64,000 bases of DNA from Angustibacter luteus (GTDB lineage Bacteria > Actinomycetota > Actinomycetes > Actinomycetales > Angustibacteraceae). The stretch lies in contig NZ_BAABFP010000004.1 of the NCBI RefSeq assembly GCF_039541115.1, forward strand, positions 47,942 to 111,941. The letters are read 5' to 3'. The notes beneath the pieces were generated by a model, which worked only from the letters and a program-made list of their open reading frames with translations, had not been told where the DNA came from and ran no database searches. How positions within the stretch are numbered: the stretch's first letter is position 1; every line of letters starts with the position of its first letter. A program made the translations under genes and the position numbers. Below are positions 24,554 through 33,037 of the stretch, one piece after another.

Positions 24554-25999
24554 ATGACGAACCCGGACGCTCCCGCGCAGATCGGCGTCACCGGCCTGGC
24601 CGTGATGGGCCGCAACCTCGCCCGCAACCTCGCCCGGCACGGCTTCACGGTCGCGCTGCACAACCGCACCCACGCGCGCACCGAGAGCCTGGTCGCCGAG
24701 CACGGCGACGAGGGCACCTTCGTTCCCAGCGAGCGCCTCGAGGACTTCGTCGCGAGCCTCGAGCGACCACGGGCGATCATCGTCATGGTCAAGGCCGGTG
24801 GGCCGACCGACGCGGTGGTCGACGAGCTCGTGCCCCTGCTGGACGAGGGCGACATCGTCATCGACTGCGGCAACGCGCACTTCGCCGACACGCGGCGCCG
24901 CGAGCAGGCGCTGTCCGAGCACGGCCTGCACTTCGTCGGCGCCGGGGTGTCCGGTGGTGAGGTGGGCGCCCTGGAGGGGCCGTCGATCATGCCCGGCGGG
25001 TCGGCGCAGTCGTACGAGAAGCTCGGCCCGATCTTCGAGTCCATCGCCGCCCAGGTCGACGGCACGCCCTGCTGCGTGCACGTCGGCCCGGACGGCGCCG
25101 GGCACTTCGTCAAGATGGTGCACAACGGCATCGAGTACGCCGACATGCAGCTCATCGCCGAGGCCTACGACCTGCTGCGCAGCGGCCTGGGGGCGGCGCC
25201 CGCCCAGATCGCCGACACCTTCCGTGAGTGGAACTCAGGCGACCTGGAGTCCTTCCTCATCGAGATCACCGCCGACGTCCTGGCGCACACGGACGCCGCG
25301 ACCGGCGAGGCCTTCGTGGACGTCGTCCTGGACCAGGCCGAGCAGAAGGGCACCGGCCGCTGGACCGTGCAGAACGCCCTCGAGCTCGGGGTGCCGATCA
25401 CCGGCATCGCCGAGGCGACGTTCGCCCGGTCACTGTCCGGGCACGCCGAGCAGCGGGCCGCCGCCGCGCAGGCGTTCGCCACGCCCGCCGAGGAGGGCTT
25501 CGCTGACGACCCGCAGGCGTTCACGGACGACGTCCGCAAGGCGCTGTACGCGAGCAAGGTCGTCGCGTACGCGCAGGGCTTCGACCACATCGCAGCGGGC
25601 AGCGACGAGTACGGCTGGGACGTCGACCCCGGTGCCATGGCGACGATCTGGCGCGGCGGCTGCATCATCCGGGCCAAGTTCCTGGACCGGATCCGGGAGG
25701 CGTACGACGACCAGCCGGACCTGCCGACCCTGCTGGTCGCGCCCTACTTCGCCGCCGCCGTGCAGGACGGGGTGGACAGCTGGCGGCGCGTGGTCGCGGC
25801 GGCGGCCCGGGCCGGCATCCCGACCCCGGCGTTCTCGTCGTCCCTGGCCTACTTCGACGCGCTGCGCCGGCCTCGGCTTCCGGCGGCCCTCATCCAGGGG
25901 CTGCGAGACAACTTCGGCGCGCACACCTACCGCCGGGTCGACCGGGACGGCACGTTCCACACCGAGTGGTCGCAGGACCTCGTCGAGCACGAGGCCTGA
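24554..25999 (+). CDS. gnd: 6-phosphogluconate dehydrogenase (decarboxylating)
   Basis: A 481-residue oxidative pentose-phosphate enzyme converting 6-phosphogluconate to ribulose-5-phosphate. The Rossmann motif GLAVMGRNLARN is followed by NRT, the NADP selector. Substrate and catalytic residues lie in GGEVGALEGPSIMPGG and FVKMVHNGIEYADMQ (Lys and Asn). DNFGAHTYRR near the end completes the active site from the partner subunit. Full length, ATG start. It lies 10 kb from the gluconate uptake operon, whose product gluconate-6-phosphate is its substrate. Confidence 0.96.
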   Translation: MTNPDAPAQIGVTGLAVMGRNLARNLARHGFTVALHNRTHARTESLVAEHGDEGTFVPSERLEDFVASLERPRAIIVMVKAGGPTDAVVDELVPLLDEGDIVIDCGNAHFADTRRREQALSEHGLHFVGAGVSGGEVGALEGPSIMPGGSAQSYEKLGPIFESIAAQVDGTPCCVHVGPDGAGHFVKMVHNGIEYADMQLIAEAYDLLRSGLGAAPAQIADTFREWNSGDLESFLIEITADVLAHTDAATGEAFVDVVLDQAEQKGTGRWTVQNALELGVPITGIAEATFARSLSGHAEQRAAAAQAFATPAEEGFADDPQAFTDDVRKALYASKVVAYAQGFDHIAAGSDEYGWDVDPGAMATIWRGGCIIRAKFLDRIREAYDDQPDLPTLLVAPYFAAAVQDGVDSWRRVVAAAARAGIPTPAFSSSLAYFDALRRPRLPAALIQGLRDNFGAHTYRRVDRDGTFHTEWSQDLVEHEA

Positions 26000-26006
26000 G
26001 GCGCCG

Positions 26007-26309
26007 TCAGCAGTGGTCGGACTTGCTGACCTTCGTCGCCTTCGCCGTGCTCGCGGTGCCCTCGGTCGCGGCGTAGGTCACGGTCACGCAGTCGCCGGCG
26101 GCGAGGTCCCTCTCCGACGTACCCTCCGCTTCGGTGGTGACGAAGCACATTCCCTTGGCCTCGGCCGCGCCCACGCAGAAGGCCGGGATGGTGCTCGTCA
26201 CCCGTCCCGTGAGGACCTCGTCGCTCGTGCTGCCACCCGAGCACGCCGGAAGGACCGCCAGGCAGGCGGCCGACACCAGGGTTGCGAGAACCGCACCTTT
26301 GCCGTTCAT
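26007..26309 (-). CDS. Small hypothetical lipoprotein
   Basis: A 100-residue protein with a lipoprotein signal peptide: hydrophobic core after MNGKG and lipobox VLPAC, giving a lipidated Cys at about 23. The mature part is small, has three further cysteines (FCVG, MCFV and the C-terminal residue) plus one in DCVTV, and is Thr/Ala rich, suggesting a compact beta fold with disulfides. No family is recognised. It converges on gnd and is divergent from the S9 peptidase gene. Confidence 0.65.
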   Translation of the reverse strand: MNGKGAVLATLVSAACLAVLPACSGGSTSDEVLTGRVTSTIPAFCVGAAEAKGMCFVTTEAEGTSERDLAAGDCVTVTYAATEGTASTAKATKVSKSDHC

Positions 26310-26405
26310 AGCGACGTTGATCGGCTGCCGCGCGGGCGAGGTTGAGCCTGCCGGGGCCCGGAACCACCCGGATGGCGTGACGGTGGGCGCCGCTAGTCTC
26401 CCGGG

Positions 26406-28211
26406 ATGAGCGAGATGCCCGACTGGGAGGCCCGGTTCCGCGCCCGCCGCCTCGGTCTGCCCGACTTCGCGCGCGACGACGACCGGCGCACGGTCGTACC
26501 GGCGACGACGTCGGCGGGCACCCTCGAGCTGCACTGGTGGTCGGTCGGGGACGACGAGCCCGTGCCCGCGACGGACCGACCGGAGGGCACCGCCCACGGC
26601 ATCCTGCACCCGAGCGGGCACGCCCTGTGGTGGTTCGACGACCGCAAGGGCGACGAGAAGGGCGTCTGGCAGCGGCAGGACTTCGGCTCGGCGCCGGGCT
26701 CGCACACGGACGCGACCGGGCTGCCGCACGCGTACAGCTCGGGCCTGGCTCTGGGCGACGGCCTCGCGGTGGTCGGCAGCAGCGACGACGACTACGGCGT
26801 GCGCGTGCACGTGGTCGCCGCGGACGGCGCAGCGCGCGTGCTCTACGAGCACGAGGAGGAGGCCTACGTCGGTGACCTGTCCCGCGACGAGTCGCTGCTG
26901 GTGATCGCGCACAGCGAGCACGGCGACTCGCGGCACCCAGCGTTGCGGGTGGTGCGCGTGGACGACGGGACGACGGTCGGCGACCTGTGGGACGGCGCCG
27001 GTAAGGGTCTCGAGCCCGCGGGCTTCTCCCCGCTGGCCGGCGACCAGCGGATGCTCGCGGTGCACGAGCGCGACGGCGTCCCCGCGCTGCTGGTCTGGGA
27101 CCCGGTGTCGGGCGCCGAGCAGCTCGTCGCGATCGACCTGCCCGGCGAGGTCGAGGACGCGGACTGGTGGCCCGACGCTGGCAGCGTGGTCGTCGCCCTG
27201 TCCCACGAGGCCCGCACCACGCTGGTCCGGGTGCAGCTGGATTCCCTTGCCGCGCAACGGTTCGGACCGACGTCCGGCACCGTGCGGTCGATGGCGGTGC
27301 GAGACGACGGCGAGGTGTGGGCGGGGTGGTCGTCCGCGGCGCAGCCGGCCACCGTGCGCCGGCTGGACGTCACGCGCCAGGACGAGGGCGAGGTACTGCT
27401 CGCGCCGCCCGGCGCCGCGGCGCCGCCGTCCGTGCCGGTCGAGGACGTCTGGGTCGAGGGCCCCGGCGGGCGCATCCACGCGCTGCTGCGCCGCCCGGCG
27501 GTCGACCTGGTCGCACCGCCGCGCCCCCTGCCTCTGGTGATCGAGGTGCACGGCGGCCCGACGCACCACGACGTGGACGCCTTCGGCGCCTACCCGAGCG
27601 CCTGGGTCGACCACGGCTACGCGGTGGTGCAGGTCAACTACCGCGGCTCGACGGGCTACGGCTCGGCCTGGCGCGACGCCTTGGAGGCGCGGGTCGGGCA
27701 CGTCGAGCTGGAGGACGTGCTCGCCGTGCGCGACCACCTCGTCGAGATCGGCTTCGCGGACCCGACCAAGGTCGTGCTCGCGGGCGCCTCCTGGGGCGGC
27801 TACCTCACGCTGCTCGGGCTGGGTACCCAGCCGGACTCCTGGGCGCTGGGACTCGCCGGCGTGCCGGTGGCCGACTACGTCGCCGCGTACGAGGACGAGA
27901 TGGAGGGGCTCAAGGCCTTCGACCGGTCGCTGTTCGGTGGCTCGCCGGCGGAGGTCCCCGAGCGGTACGTCGACTCCAGCCCGATCACCTACGTCGACGC
28001 CGTGCAGGTGCCCGTGCTGGTGCTGGCCGGCGAGAACGACCCCCGCTGCCCGATCCGGCAGATCGAGAACTACCTGGCCCGGCTCGACGCGCGCGGCGTG
28101 CCGCACGGCGTGTACCGGTACGACGCCGGGCACGGGTCGCTGGTGGACGACGAGCGCGTCCGGCAGATGCGCGTCGAGCTGGACTTCGTGCTGGCGCACC
28201 TGGGGGCCTGA
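26406..28211 (+). CDS. S9 family serine peptidase (prolyl oligopeptidase type)
   Basis: A 601-residue two-domain enzyme. The N-terminal part (about 40-340) is a beta-propeller. The C-terminal alpha/beta-hydrolase domain has EVHGGPTHHD, the nucleophile Ser462 in GASWGGY, Asp545 in ENDPRCP and His576 in DAGHGS. No signal peptide is seen, so it acts on cytoplasmic oligopeptides or acylated peptides. The ATG at 26406 is well supported. The next gene starts 1 base after its stop. Confidence 0.93.
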   Translation: MSEMPDWEARFRARRLGLPDFARDDDRRTVVPATTSAGTLELHWWSVGDDEPVPATDRPEGTAHGILHPSGHALWWFDDRKGDEKGVWQRQDFGSAPGSHTDATGLPHAYSSGLALGDGLAVVGSSDDDYGVRVHVVAADGAARVLYEHEEEAYVGDLSRDESLLVIAHSEHGDSRHPALRVVRVDDGTTVGDLWDGAGKGLEPAGFSPLAGDQRMLAVHERDGVPALLVWDPVSGAEQLVAIDLPGEVEDADWWPDAGSVVVALSHEARTTLVRVQLDSLAAQRFGPTSGTVRSMAVRDDGEVWAGWSSAAQPATVRRLDVTRQDEGEVLLAPPGAAAPPSVPVEDVWVEGPGGRIHALLRRPAVDLVAPPRPLPLVIEVHGGPTHHDVDAFGAYPSAWVDHGYAVVQVNYRGSTGYGSAWRDALEARVGHVELEDVLAVRDHLVEIGFADPTKVVLAGASWGGYLTLLGLGTQPDSWALGLAGVPVADYVAAYEDEMEGLKAFDRSLFGGSPAEVPERYVDSSPITYVDAVQVPVLVLAGENDPRCPIRQIENYLARLDARGVPHGVYRYDAGHGSLVDDERVRQMRVELDFVLAHLGA

Positions 28212-28212
28212 G

Positions 28213-29268
28213 ATGAGCGCCGGACCCGGGACGCCGCTGCTGATGGCCGTCGACGGCAACAGCCTGCTGCACCGGGCGCACCACGCGCACGAGCACAGCG
28301 GCCAGCGTGACCTGGCCGGGCACCCGACCTGGGGGCTGCGTGGGATGGTCGCGGCGATCGGTGGGGCGGCGGCGCGCCTCGGCCCGGACGCCGTCGTCGT
28401 CGGCTTCGACTGCCCCGTCGCCTCGGTCCGGCGCGAGGAGTACCCCGAGTACAAGGCGGGCCGCGCCGCCAAACCGGACGACCTGGTGGAGCAGCTGGCC
28501 GGAGCCGTGGACCTGTTGCGGCGGTGCGGTTTCGCCGTCGTCCAGCACGAGGGGTGGGAGGCGGACGACGTCCTGTCGTCCGCTGCGGCGCTGGCCCGGG
28601 GGCACGACTGGCGGTGCACCGTGGTGACCAGCGACCGCGACTCGTTCGCGCTGATCGACGAGAGCACGTCGGTGCTGCGGATCATCGCTGGCGGGGTGGA
28701 CGCCTCCCCGCTGCTCACCCCCGCCCGGCTGCCCCTGCTGTGCGGGGTGCAGGCCGGCCAGTACCGCGACTACGCCGCGCTGCGGGGCGACGTGTCCGAC
28801 AACCTGCCGGGCGCGAACGGCATCGGCGCCAAGACGGCCGCCAAGCTGCTGCAGTCGTTTCCCGGGGTCGCGCAGGTGTACGCGGCGATCGACGGCGGCC
28901 GCGAGGAGGAGGTCGTGGCGGCGGTCGGGGCCGCGGCGTGCCGGCGCCTGGCCGAGCCGCAGGCCCGGGCGAACGTGACGCGAAACCTGCGCCTGATGGC
29001 GATGCGCGTCGACCTGCCCATGCCGGGCCTGGACGCGATGCGGGTGCCGATGGACCTCGTGCGCATGCAGACCGCGCTGCTCGAGCGCGACATCCGGCTC
29101 GGGCCGTCCCTGTGGGCGCTGACCGGCAGCGCACCGCCGGGCGAGGACTCGTGGGCGCGCATCGCCGAGCAGGAGGACGTCGCCCCGCCGGCCGTCGCGA
29201 GCCCGACCGCCGCCCCGGTGGCGGTCGCCGAGCCCGTCGTCGAGGACGACCAGCTCAGCCTGTTCTGA
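28213..29268 (+). CDS. 5'-3' exonuclease / flap endonuclease with C-terminal clamp motif
   Basis: A 351-residue stand-alone version of the DNA polymerase I 5'-nuclease domain. Metal-binding acidic residues lie in AVDGNSL, GWEADDVLS, TSDRDSF and GDVSDNLPG, and the helix-three-turn-helix reads GIGAKTAAKLL. After about residue 310 a Pro/Ala-rich linker leads to the C-terminal sequence DDQLSLF, which fits the QLxLF consensus for binding the DnaN sliding clamp. It may process Okazaki fragments or repair flaps. It is tightly coupled to the upstream peptidase gene. Confidence 0.93.
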   Translation: MSAGPGTPLLMAVDGNSLLHRAHHAHEHSGQRDLAGHPTWGLRGMVAAIGGAAARLGPDAVVVGFDCPVASVRREEYPEYKAGRAAKPDDLVEQLAGAVDLLRRCGFAVVQHEGWEADDVLSSAAALARGHDWRCTVVTSDRDSFALIDESTSVLRIIAGGVDASPLLTPARLPLLCGVQAGQYRDYAALRGDVSDNLPGANGIGAKTAAKLLQSFPGVAQVYAAIDGGREEEVVAAVGAAACRRLAEPQARANVTRNLRLMAMRVDLPMPGLDAMRVPMDLVRMQTALLERDIRLGPSLWALTGSAPPGEDSWARIAEQEDVAPPAVASPTAAPVAVAEPVVEDDQLSLF

Positions 29269-29282
29269 GGGTCGTTCACCAC

Positions 29283-29320
29283 GCGAAGCGGGGGTGGCAC
29301 TGCTGAACGTGATCCACGTC
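29283..29320. repeat. Short intergenic motif, copy A
   Basis: GCGAAGCGGGGGTGG followed by CTGAACGTGATCCACGTC is similar to the motif at 58261-58299. Both lie in the gap between converging genes, right before the stop of the minus-strand gene. Confidence 0.5.
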
Positions 29321-29327
29321 CGGCCGG

Positions 29328-30599
29328 TCAGCGGCCGGTGCCCCCGTAGACGACGGCCTCGACCTCGAGGGCGTCCAGGCCGAACGCGGTGTGCACGGCG
29401 CGGACGGCGGCGTCGACGTCCTCCGCGCGGGTGACCACCGAGATGCGGATCTCGGACGTCGAGATCATCTCGATGTTGACGCCGGTGAGCGCGAGCGCCT
29501 CAAAGAAGGTGGCAGAGACGCCGGGGTGGGTGCGCATGCCGGCACCGACGAGCGAGACCTTGCCGATCTGGTCGTCGTACTGCAGAGCAGCGAATCCGAC
29601 CTCGGCCTGGATGCCTTCAAGCGTGGACATCGCGATCACGCCGTCGGTCTTGGGCAGGGTGAACGAGACGTCGGTCAGGCCCGTCGAGGCGGCCGAGACG
29701 TTCTGCACGATCATGTCGATGTTGATCTCGGCGCGGGCGACGGCCTGGAAGATGGCGGCGGCCTTGCCCGGCTGGTCCGGGACGCCGACGACGGTGATCT
29801 TGGCCTCGCTGCGGTCGTGCGAGACGCCCGAGATGATCGCCTGCTCCATGTCCTGACCTTCCGTGTCCGTGTCGATGACCCAGGTGCCTTCGCGCGTGCT
29901 GAACGAGGACCGGACGTGGACCGGCATCCGGTACCGGCGCGCGTACTCGACGCAGCGCAGGTGCAGCACCTTGGTGCCGCACGCCGCCATCTCGAGCATC
30001 TCCTCGCTGGTGATCCGGGCGATCCGCCGGGCGTTCGGCACGATCCGCGGGTCGGCGGTGAACACGCCGTCCACGTCGGTGTAGATCTCGCAGACGTCGG
30101 CGCCGAGCGCGGCGGCCAGCGCCACCGCGGTGGTGTCCGAGGCGCCCCGCCCGAGGGTGGTGATCTCCTTGGTGTCCTGGCTGACGCCCTGGAAGCCGGC
30201 GACGATGGCGACGTGACCCTCGTCGATGGCCTGCCGGATCCGGCCGGGCGTGATGTCGATGATCCGGGCCTTGCCGTGGGCGGAGTCCGTGATGACGCCG
30301 GCCTGGCTGCCGGTGTAGGAGCGGGCCTGGTGGCCGAGGTCGTGGATGGCCATGGCGACGAGCGCCATCGAGATGCGCTCGCCCGCGGTGAGCAGCATGT
30401 CGAGCTCGCGGGCCGGGGGCAGCGGCGAGACCTGCTGGGCGAGGTCGCGCAGGTCGTCGGTGGTGTCACCCATGGCGGACACGACCACGACCACCTGGTT
30501 GCCGGCCTGGGCGGTGTCGACGATGCGGCGCGCCACCCGCTTGATGCTCTCGGCGTCAGCGACGGAGGATCCGCCGTACTTCTGCACGACCAAGCCCAC
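29328..30599 (-). CDS. lysC: Aspartokinase (alpha subunit, with internal beta-subunit start)
   Basis: A 423-residue aspartate kinase, first step to lysine, threonine, methionine and diaminopimelate. The kinase domain begins [10 protein letters not shown] and has [13 protein letters not shown] and [13 protein letters not shown]. Two ACT domains (about 260-410) form the feedback site. The GTG at 30599 follows GGAGG at good spacing. An internal ATG at 29849 (MEQAIISGV), preceded by GGAAGG, would give a 173-residue beta subunit, as in Corynebacterium. The partner asd gene does not follow; the downstream neighbour is the exonuclease gene in the opposite direction. Confidence 0.95.
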   Translation of the reverse strand: MGLVVQKYGGSSVADAESIKRVARRIVDTAQAGNQVVVVVSAMGDTTDDLRDLAQQVSPLPPARELDMLLTAGERISMALVAMAIHDLGHQARSYTGSQAGVITDSAHGKARIIDITPGRIRQAIDEGHVAIVAGFQGVSQDTKEITTLGRGASDTTAVALAAALGADVCEIYTDVDGVFTADPRIVPNARRIARITSEEMLEMAACGTKVLHLRCVEYARRYRMPVHVRSSFSTREGTWVIDTDTEGQDMEQAIISGVSHDRSEAKITVVGVPDQPGKAAAIFQAVARAEINIDMIVQNVSAASTGLTDVSFTLPKTDGVIAMSTLEGIQAEVGFAALQYDDQIGKVSLVGAGMRTHPGVSATFFEALALTGVNIEMISTSEIRISVVTRAEDVDAAVRAVHTAFGLDALEVEAVVYGGTGR

Positions 30600-30640
30600 C
30601 GTGACCTCCGGGACGACGCGAAACGACTGCGTCGTCAAGT

Positions 30641-31291
30641 CTAACCAGCGGGCGGTGTCGTCACGTCGCCGCCCGGATCGCGAGACGGCTGTCTCGCGGT
30701 GGCGCGCCACTGGCCGAGCCAGGCGACTGCGAGCGACAGCAGCATCATCAGTGCGGCCAGCGCCACCGCGTACGTCGCGACCCGCCCGTACCCCCCCGTC
30801 TCGCGGGGGTCCAGGAACGGGTACGGGTACCAGTCCACGACGGGCCCACGCAGCAACGAGTAGGCGAAGTAGGCCAGGGGGAACCCGAGCCAGCCCAGCG
30901 CCAGGCGCCACGACGCCCGCGGCCACGGAGGCAGCAGCAGCCAGTCGACCAGCACGACCACGGGCGTCACCCGGTGCAGCACGGAGTTGATCCACGGCTC
31001 GGTGAGCCCGACGTCCTGGTTCGACAGCAGCACCGCGTAGACGATCCCGGTGATGACGAGGTACAACGTCGCCGCGCCACGCAGGGCGGCCCACCTCGGT
31101 CCGGTCGGTGCGCGGAGCCCACCGACGAGCAGCACCACGATCCCGAGCACGTTGCTGAGAATCGTGAAGAAGCTGAAGAAGTTGCCCGCACTGCCCGTCC
31201 GGGCGTCGAACGCGGCCCCGAGCGCGACGGCGTCCAGGACTGCGAACCCGACCCGGGCGATCCGTCCGACCGTGAGTCCCGGGACCGACAT
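30641..31291 (-). CDS. Pr6Pr-family membrane protein
   Basis: A 216-residue membrane protein with six predicted hydrophobic segments spread from about residue 10 to 200. The motifs [23 protein letters not shown] and WYPYPFLDP are typical of the actinobacterial Pr6Pr family, which is distantly related to FAR-17a/AIG1 membrane hydrolases; in AIG1-like enzymes Thr and His are catalytic, and TILSN plus LHR fit those positions. The ATG at 31291 is favoured over a GTG at 31309. It lies upstream of lysC but has a 41-base gap. Confidence 0.75.
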   Translation of the reverse strand: MSVPGLTVGRIARVGFAVLDAVALGAAFDARTGSAGNFFSFFTILSNVLGIVVLLVGGLRAPTGPRWAALRGAATLYLVITGIVYAVLLSNQDVGLTEPWINSVLHRVTPVVVLVDWLLLPPWPRASWRLALGWLGFPLAYFAYSLLRGPVVDWYPYPFLDPRETGGYGRVATYAVALAALMMLLSLAVAWLGQWRATARQPSRDPGGDVTTPPAG

Positions 31292-31343
31292 AGGCGCAGT
31301 CTGACGCACGCGCGCCGTCGGCGACCAGCGCTACGGTCACCGC

Positions 31344-31751
31344 ATGAGCCTTCGCCCCGCCGTCATCGAGCTCGTCGTCTCGGACCTGGCCGCGTCCATC
31401 GCCTTCTACCGGCGCCTGGGCCTCGAGCTGCCGGAGGACGGGTCTGCCCCGCACGTCGAGGTCGAGCTCGGGGGTGGTCTGCGCCTAGCGCTCGACACGG
31501 TCGAGACGATCCGCAGCTTCGACCCAGGCTGGACGCCGCCGACCGGCGGGCACCGGGTCGCCCTCGCCTTCGCCTGCGACAGCCCGGCGGACGTCGACGT
31601 CAACTACCGGCGACTGACCGACCTCGGGTACGCCGGGCACCTGGCGCCGTTCGACGCCGTCTGGGGTCAGCGGTACGCGGTCATCCATGACCCGGACGGC
31701 AACCCGGTCGACCTGTTCGCCGCCACGGTCTCGCCGGACTCAGCTGGCTGA
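31344..31751 (+). CDS. VOC superfamily (glyoxalase/bleomycin resistance-like) protein
   Basis: A 135-residue single-chain VOC protein with two beta-alpha-beta-beta-beta modules: [20 protein letters not shown] begins the first, and the end [11 protein letters not shown] is the usual second-module close. A metal-binding Glu/His pair is not complete by eye, so an enzymatic role is uncertain. It stands alone between two minus-strand groups. Confidence 0.8.
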   Translation: MSLRPAVIELVVSDLAASIAFYRRLGLELPEDGSAPHVEVELGGGLRLALDTVETIRSFDPGWTPPTGGHRVALAFACDSPADVDVNYRRLTDLGYAGHLAPFDAVWGQRYAVIHDPDGNPVDLFAATVSPDSAG

Positions 31752-31776
31752 GCGGGCGGTCAGCGGCGCCGGGCCG

Positions 31777-32376
31777 TCACGGGTGCAGGGCGTCGAACTC
31801 GGCGTCCGCGACGAGCTCGTCGTCGGCGTCCAGCCGCAGGTGCGCCAGGATCGACTGGACGACGCGCAGCGCGCTGGCCGCGCGGGTGCCCCAGCTCGAC
31901 AGGTAGGAGAACTGCCACCACCACAGCGCCTCGTCCACCCGGCCGGCCTCGAAGTGCCGCAGCCCGTGCGAGAGGTCCGAGGCGACGGTCGCGAGGTCGC
32001 CCGACAGCGAGCCGGCGACGACCTCGCCGGACACCACCGGGTCCACGACGTCCGCGTACTCGTCCAGCCCGACCAGCACGTTGGACAGCGCCCCGTGCAG
32101 CGGGTCGACGTCCGGCTCGGGCCCGGAGTCCGGCTCGAACCGCTCGGTCGGGATCACGTCGCCGATGGCGCCCAGCCGGGCACCGGCCACCAGCACCTGG
32201 CTGACGGCGAGCAGCACGATCGGCAGCGCCACGTCCGGGCTGGTGCCGCTGGCCACGGTCGTCGTCGCCTCGAGGTAGGCGCGCACGTCGATCGCGGTGT
32301 CGGCGGCCAGGCGGGTCAGCTCGCCACGCTCGTTCTCGACCGCGTCGCGCGCGCGGCTCTGCGGTGCGTCAGACAT
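31777..32376 (-). CDS. DUF5063 family protein
   Basis: A 199-residue soluble, helical, acidic protein. The central part (about 100-165) with [27 protein letters not shown] is the conserved core of DUF5063 proteins, which are regularly encoded next to recR in actinobacteria. It overlaps the end of recR by 8 bases, so it is translated with it. Function is unknown; the linkage suggests a role in recombination or DNA repair. Confidence 0.82.
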   Translation of the reverse strand: MSDAPQSRARDAVENERGELTRLAADTAIDVRAYLEATTTVASGTSPDVALPIVLLAVSQVLVAGARLGAIGDVIPTERFEPDSGPEPDVDPLHGALSNVLVGLDEYADVVDPVVSGEVVAGSLSGDLATVASDLSHGLRHFEAGRVDEALWWWQFSYLSSWGTRAASALRVVQSILAHLRLDADDELVADAEFDALHP

Positions 32377-32968
32377 CCAGCAGTCTCCGTCCTTCGAAGG
32401 CTCGGCCCAGGGTGATCTCGTCCGCGTACTCCAGGTCGCCGCCGACCGGCAGGCCCGAGGCGATCCGGGTGACGCGGAGCCCCATCGGGCGCAGCAGCCG
32501 GGCCAGGTAGGTCGCCGTCGCCTCGCCCTCGAGGTTCGGGTCGGTCGCGATGATGACCTCGGTGACCACGCCGTCAGCCAGCCTGGTCATCAGCTCGCGG
32601 GTGCGCAAGTCGTCCGGACCCACCCCGTCGATCGGGCTGATGGCACCGCCGAGCACGTGGTAGCGCCCGCGGAACTCACGGGTCTTCTCGATGGCGACGA
32701 CGTCCTTCGGCTCCTCGACGACGCAGAGCACCGTGGGGTCGCGGCGGGCGTCGCGGCAGATCCGGCACAGCTCGTCCTCGGAGACGTTGCCGCAGACGGC
32801 GCAGAACCGGACCTTGTCCTTGACCTCGGTGAGCGCCGTGACGAGCCGGCGCACGTCGGCCGGCTCGGCGGCCAGCAGGTGGAACGCGATCCGCTGGGCA
32901 CTCTTCGGACCGACCCCGGGCAACCGCCCGAGCTCGTCGATCAGGTCCTGGACCACACCCTCGTACAC
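32369..32968 (-). CDS. recR: Recombination protein RecR
   Basis: A 199-residue recombination mediator acting with RecF/RecO. The helix-hairpin-helix [17 protein letters not shown] is near the N-terminus, the zinc finger has CAVC and CRIC, and the Toprim domain starts [11 protein letters not shown] with the late [10 protein letters not shown]. The GTG at 32968 gives the standard length. It lies downstream of dnaX on the same strand with a 69-base gap. The nucleoid protein gene ybaB, usually between dnaX and recR, is not here. Confidence 0.95.
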   Translation of the reverse strand: MYEGVVQDLIDELGRLPGVGPKSAQRIAFHLLAAEPADVRRLVTALTEVKDKVRFCAVCGNVSEDELCRICRDARRDPTVLCVVEEPKDVVAIEKTREFRGRYHVLGGAISPIDGVGPDDLRTRELMTRLADGVVTEVIIATDPNLEGEATATYLARLLRPMGLRVTRIASGLPVGGDLEYADEITLGRAFEGRRLLDV

Positions 32969-33037
32969 ACCGGGCAGCCTACGTCCTCGCACCGACGTTC
33001 ACGGACGGCGCCACCGACGGCTCGCCGCCCGTCTGGG

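Noticed and set aside
26310..28718. Minus-strand frame continuing upstream of the small lipoprotein, opposite the S9 peptidase
   Set aside because: The residues before the lipoprotein start have shadow-type composition, and the plus strand encodes a complete S9 peptidase.
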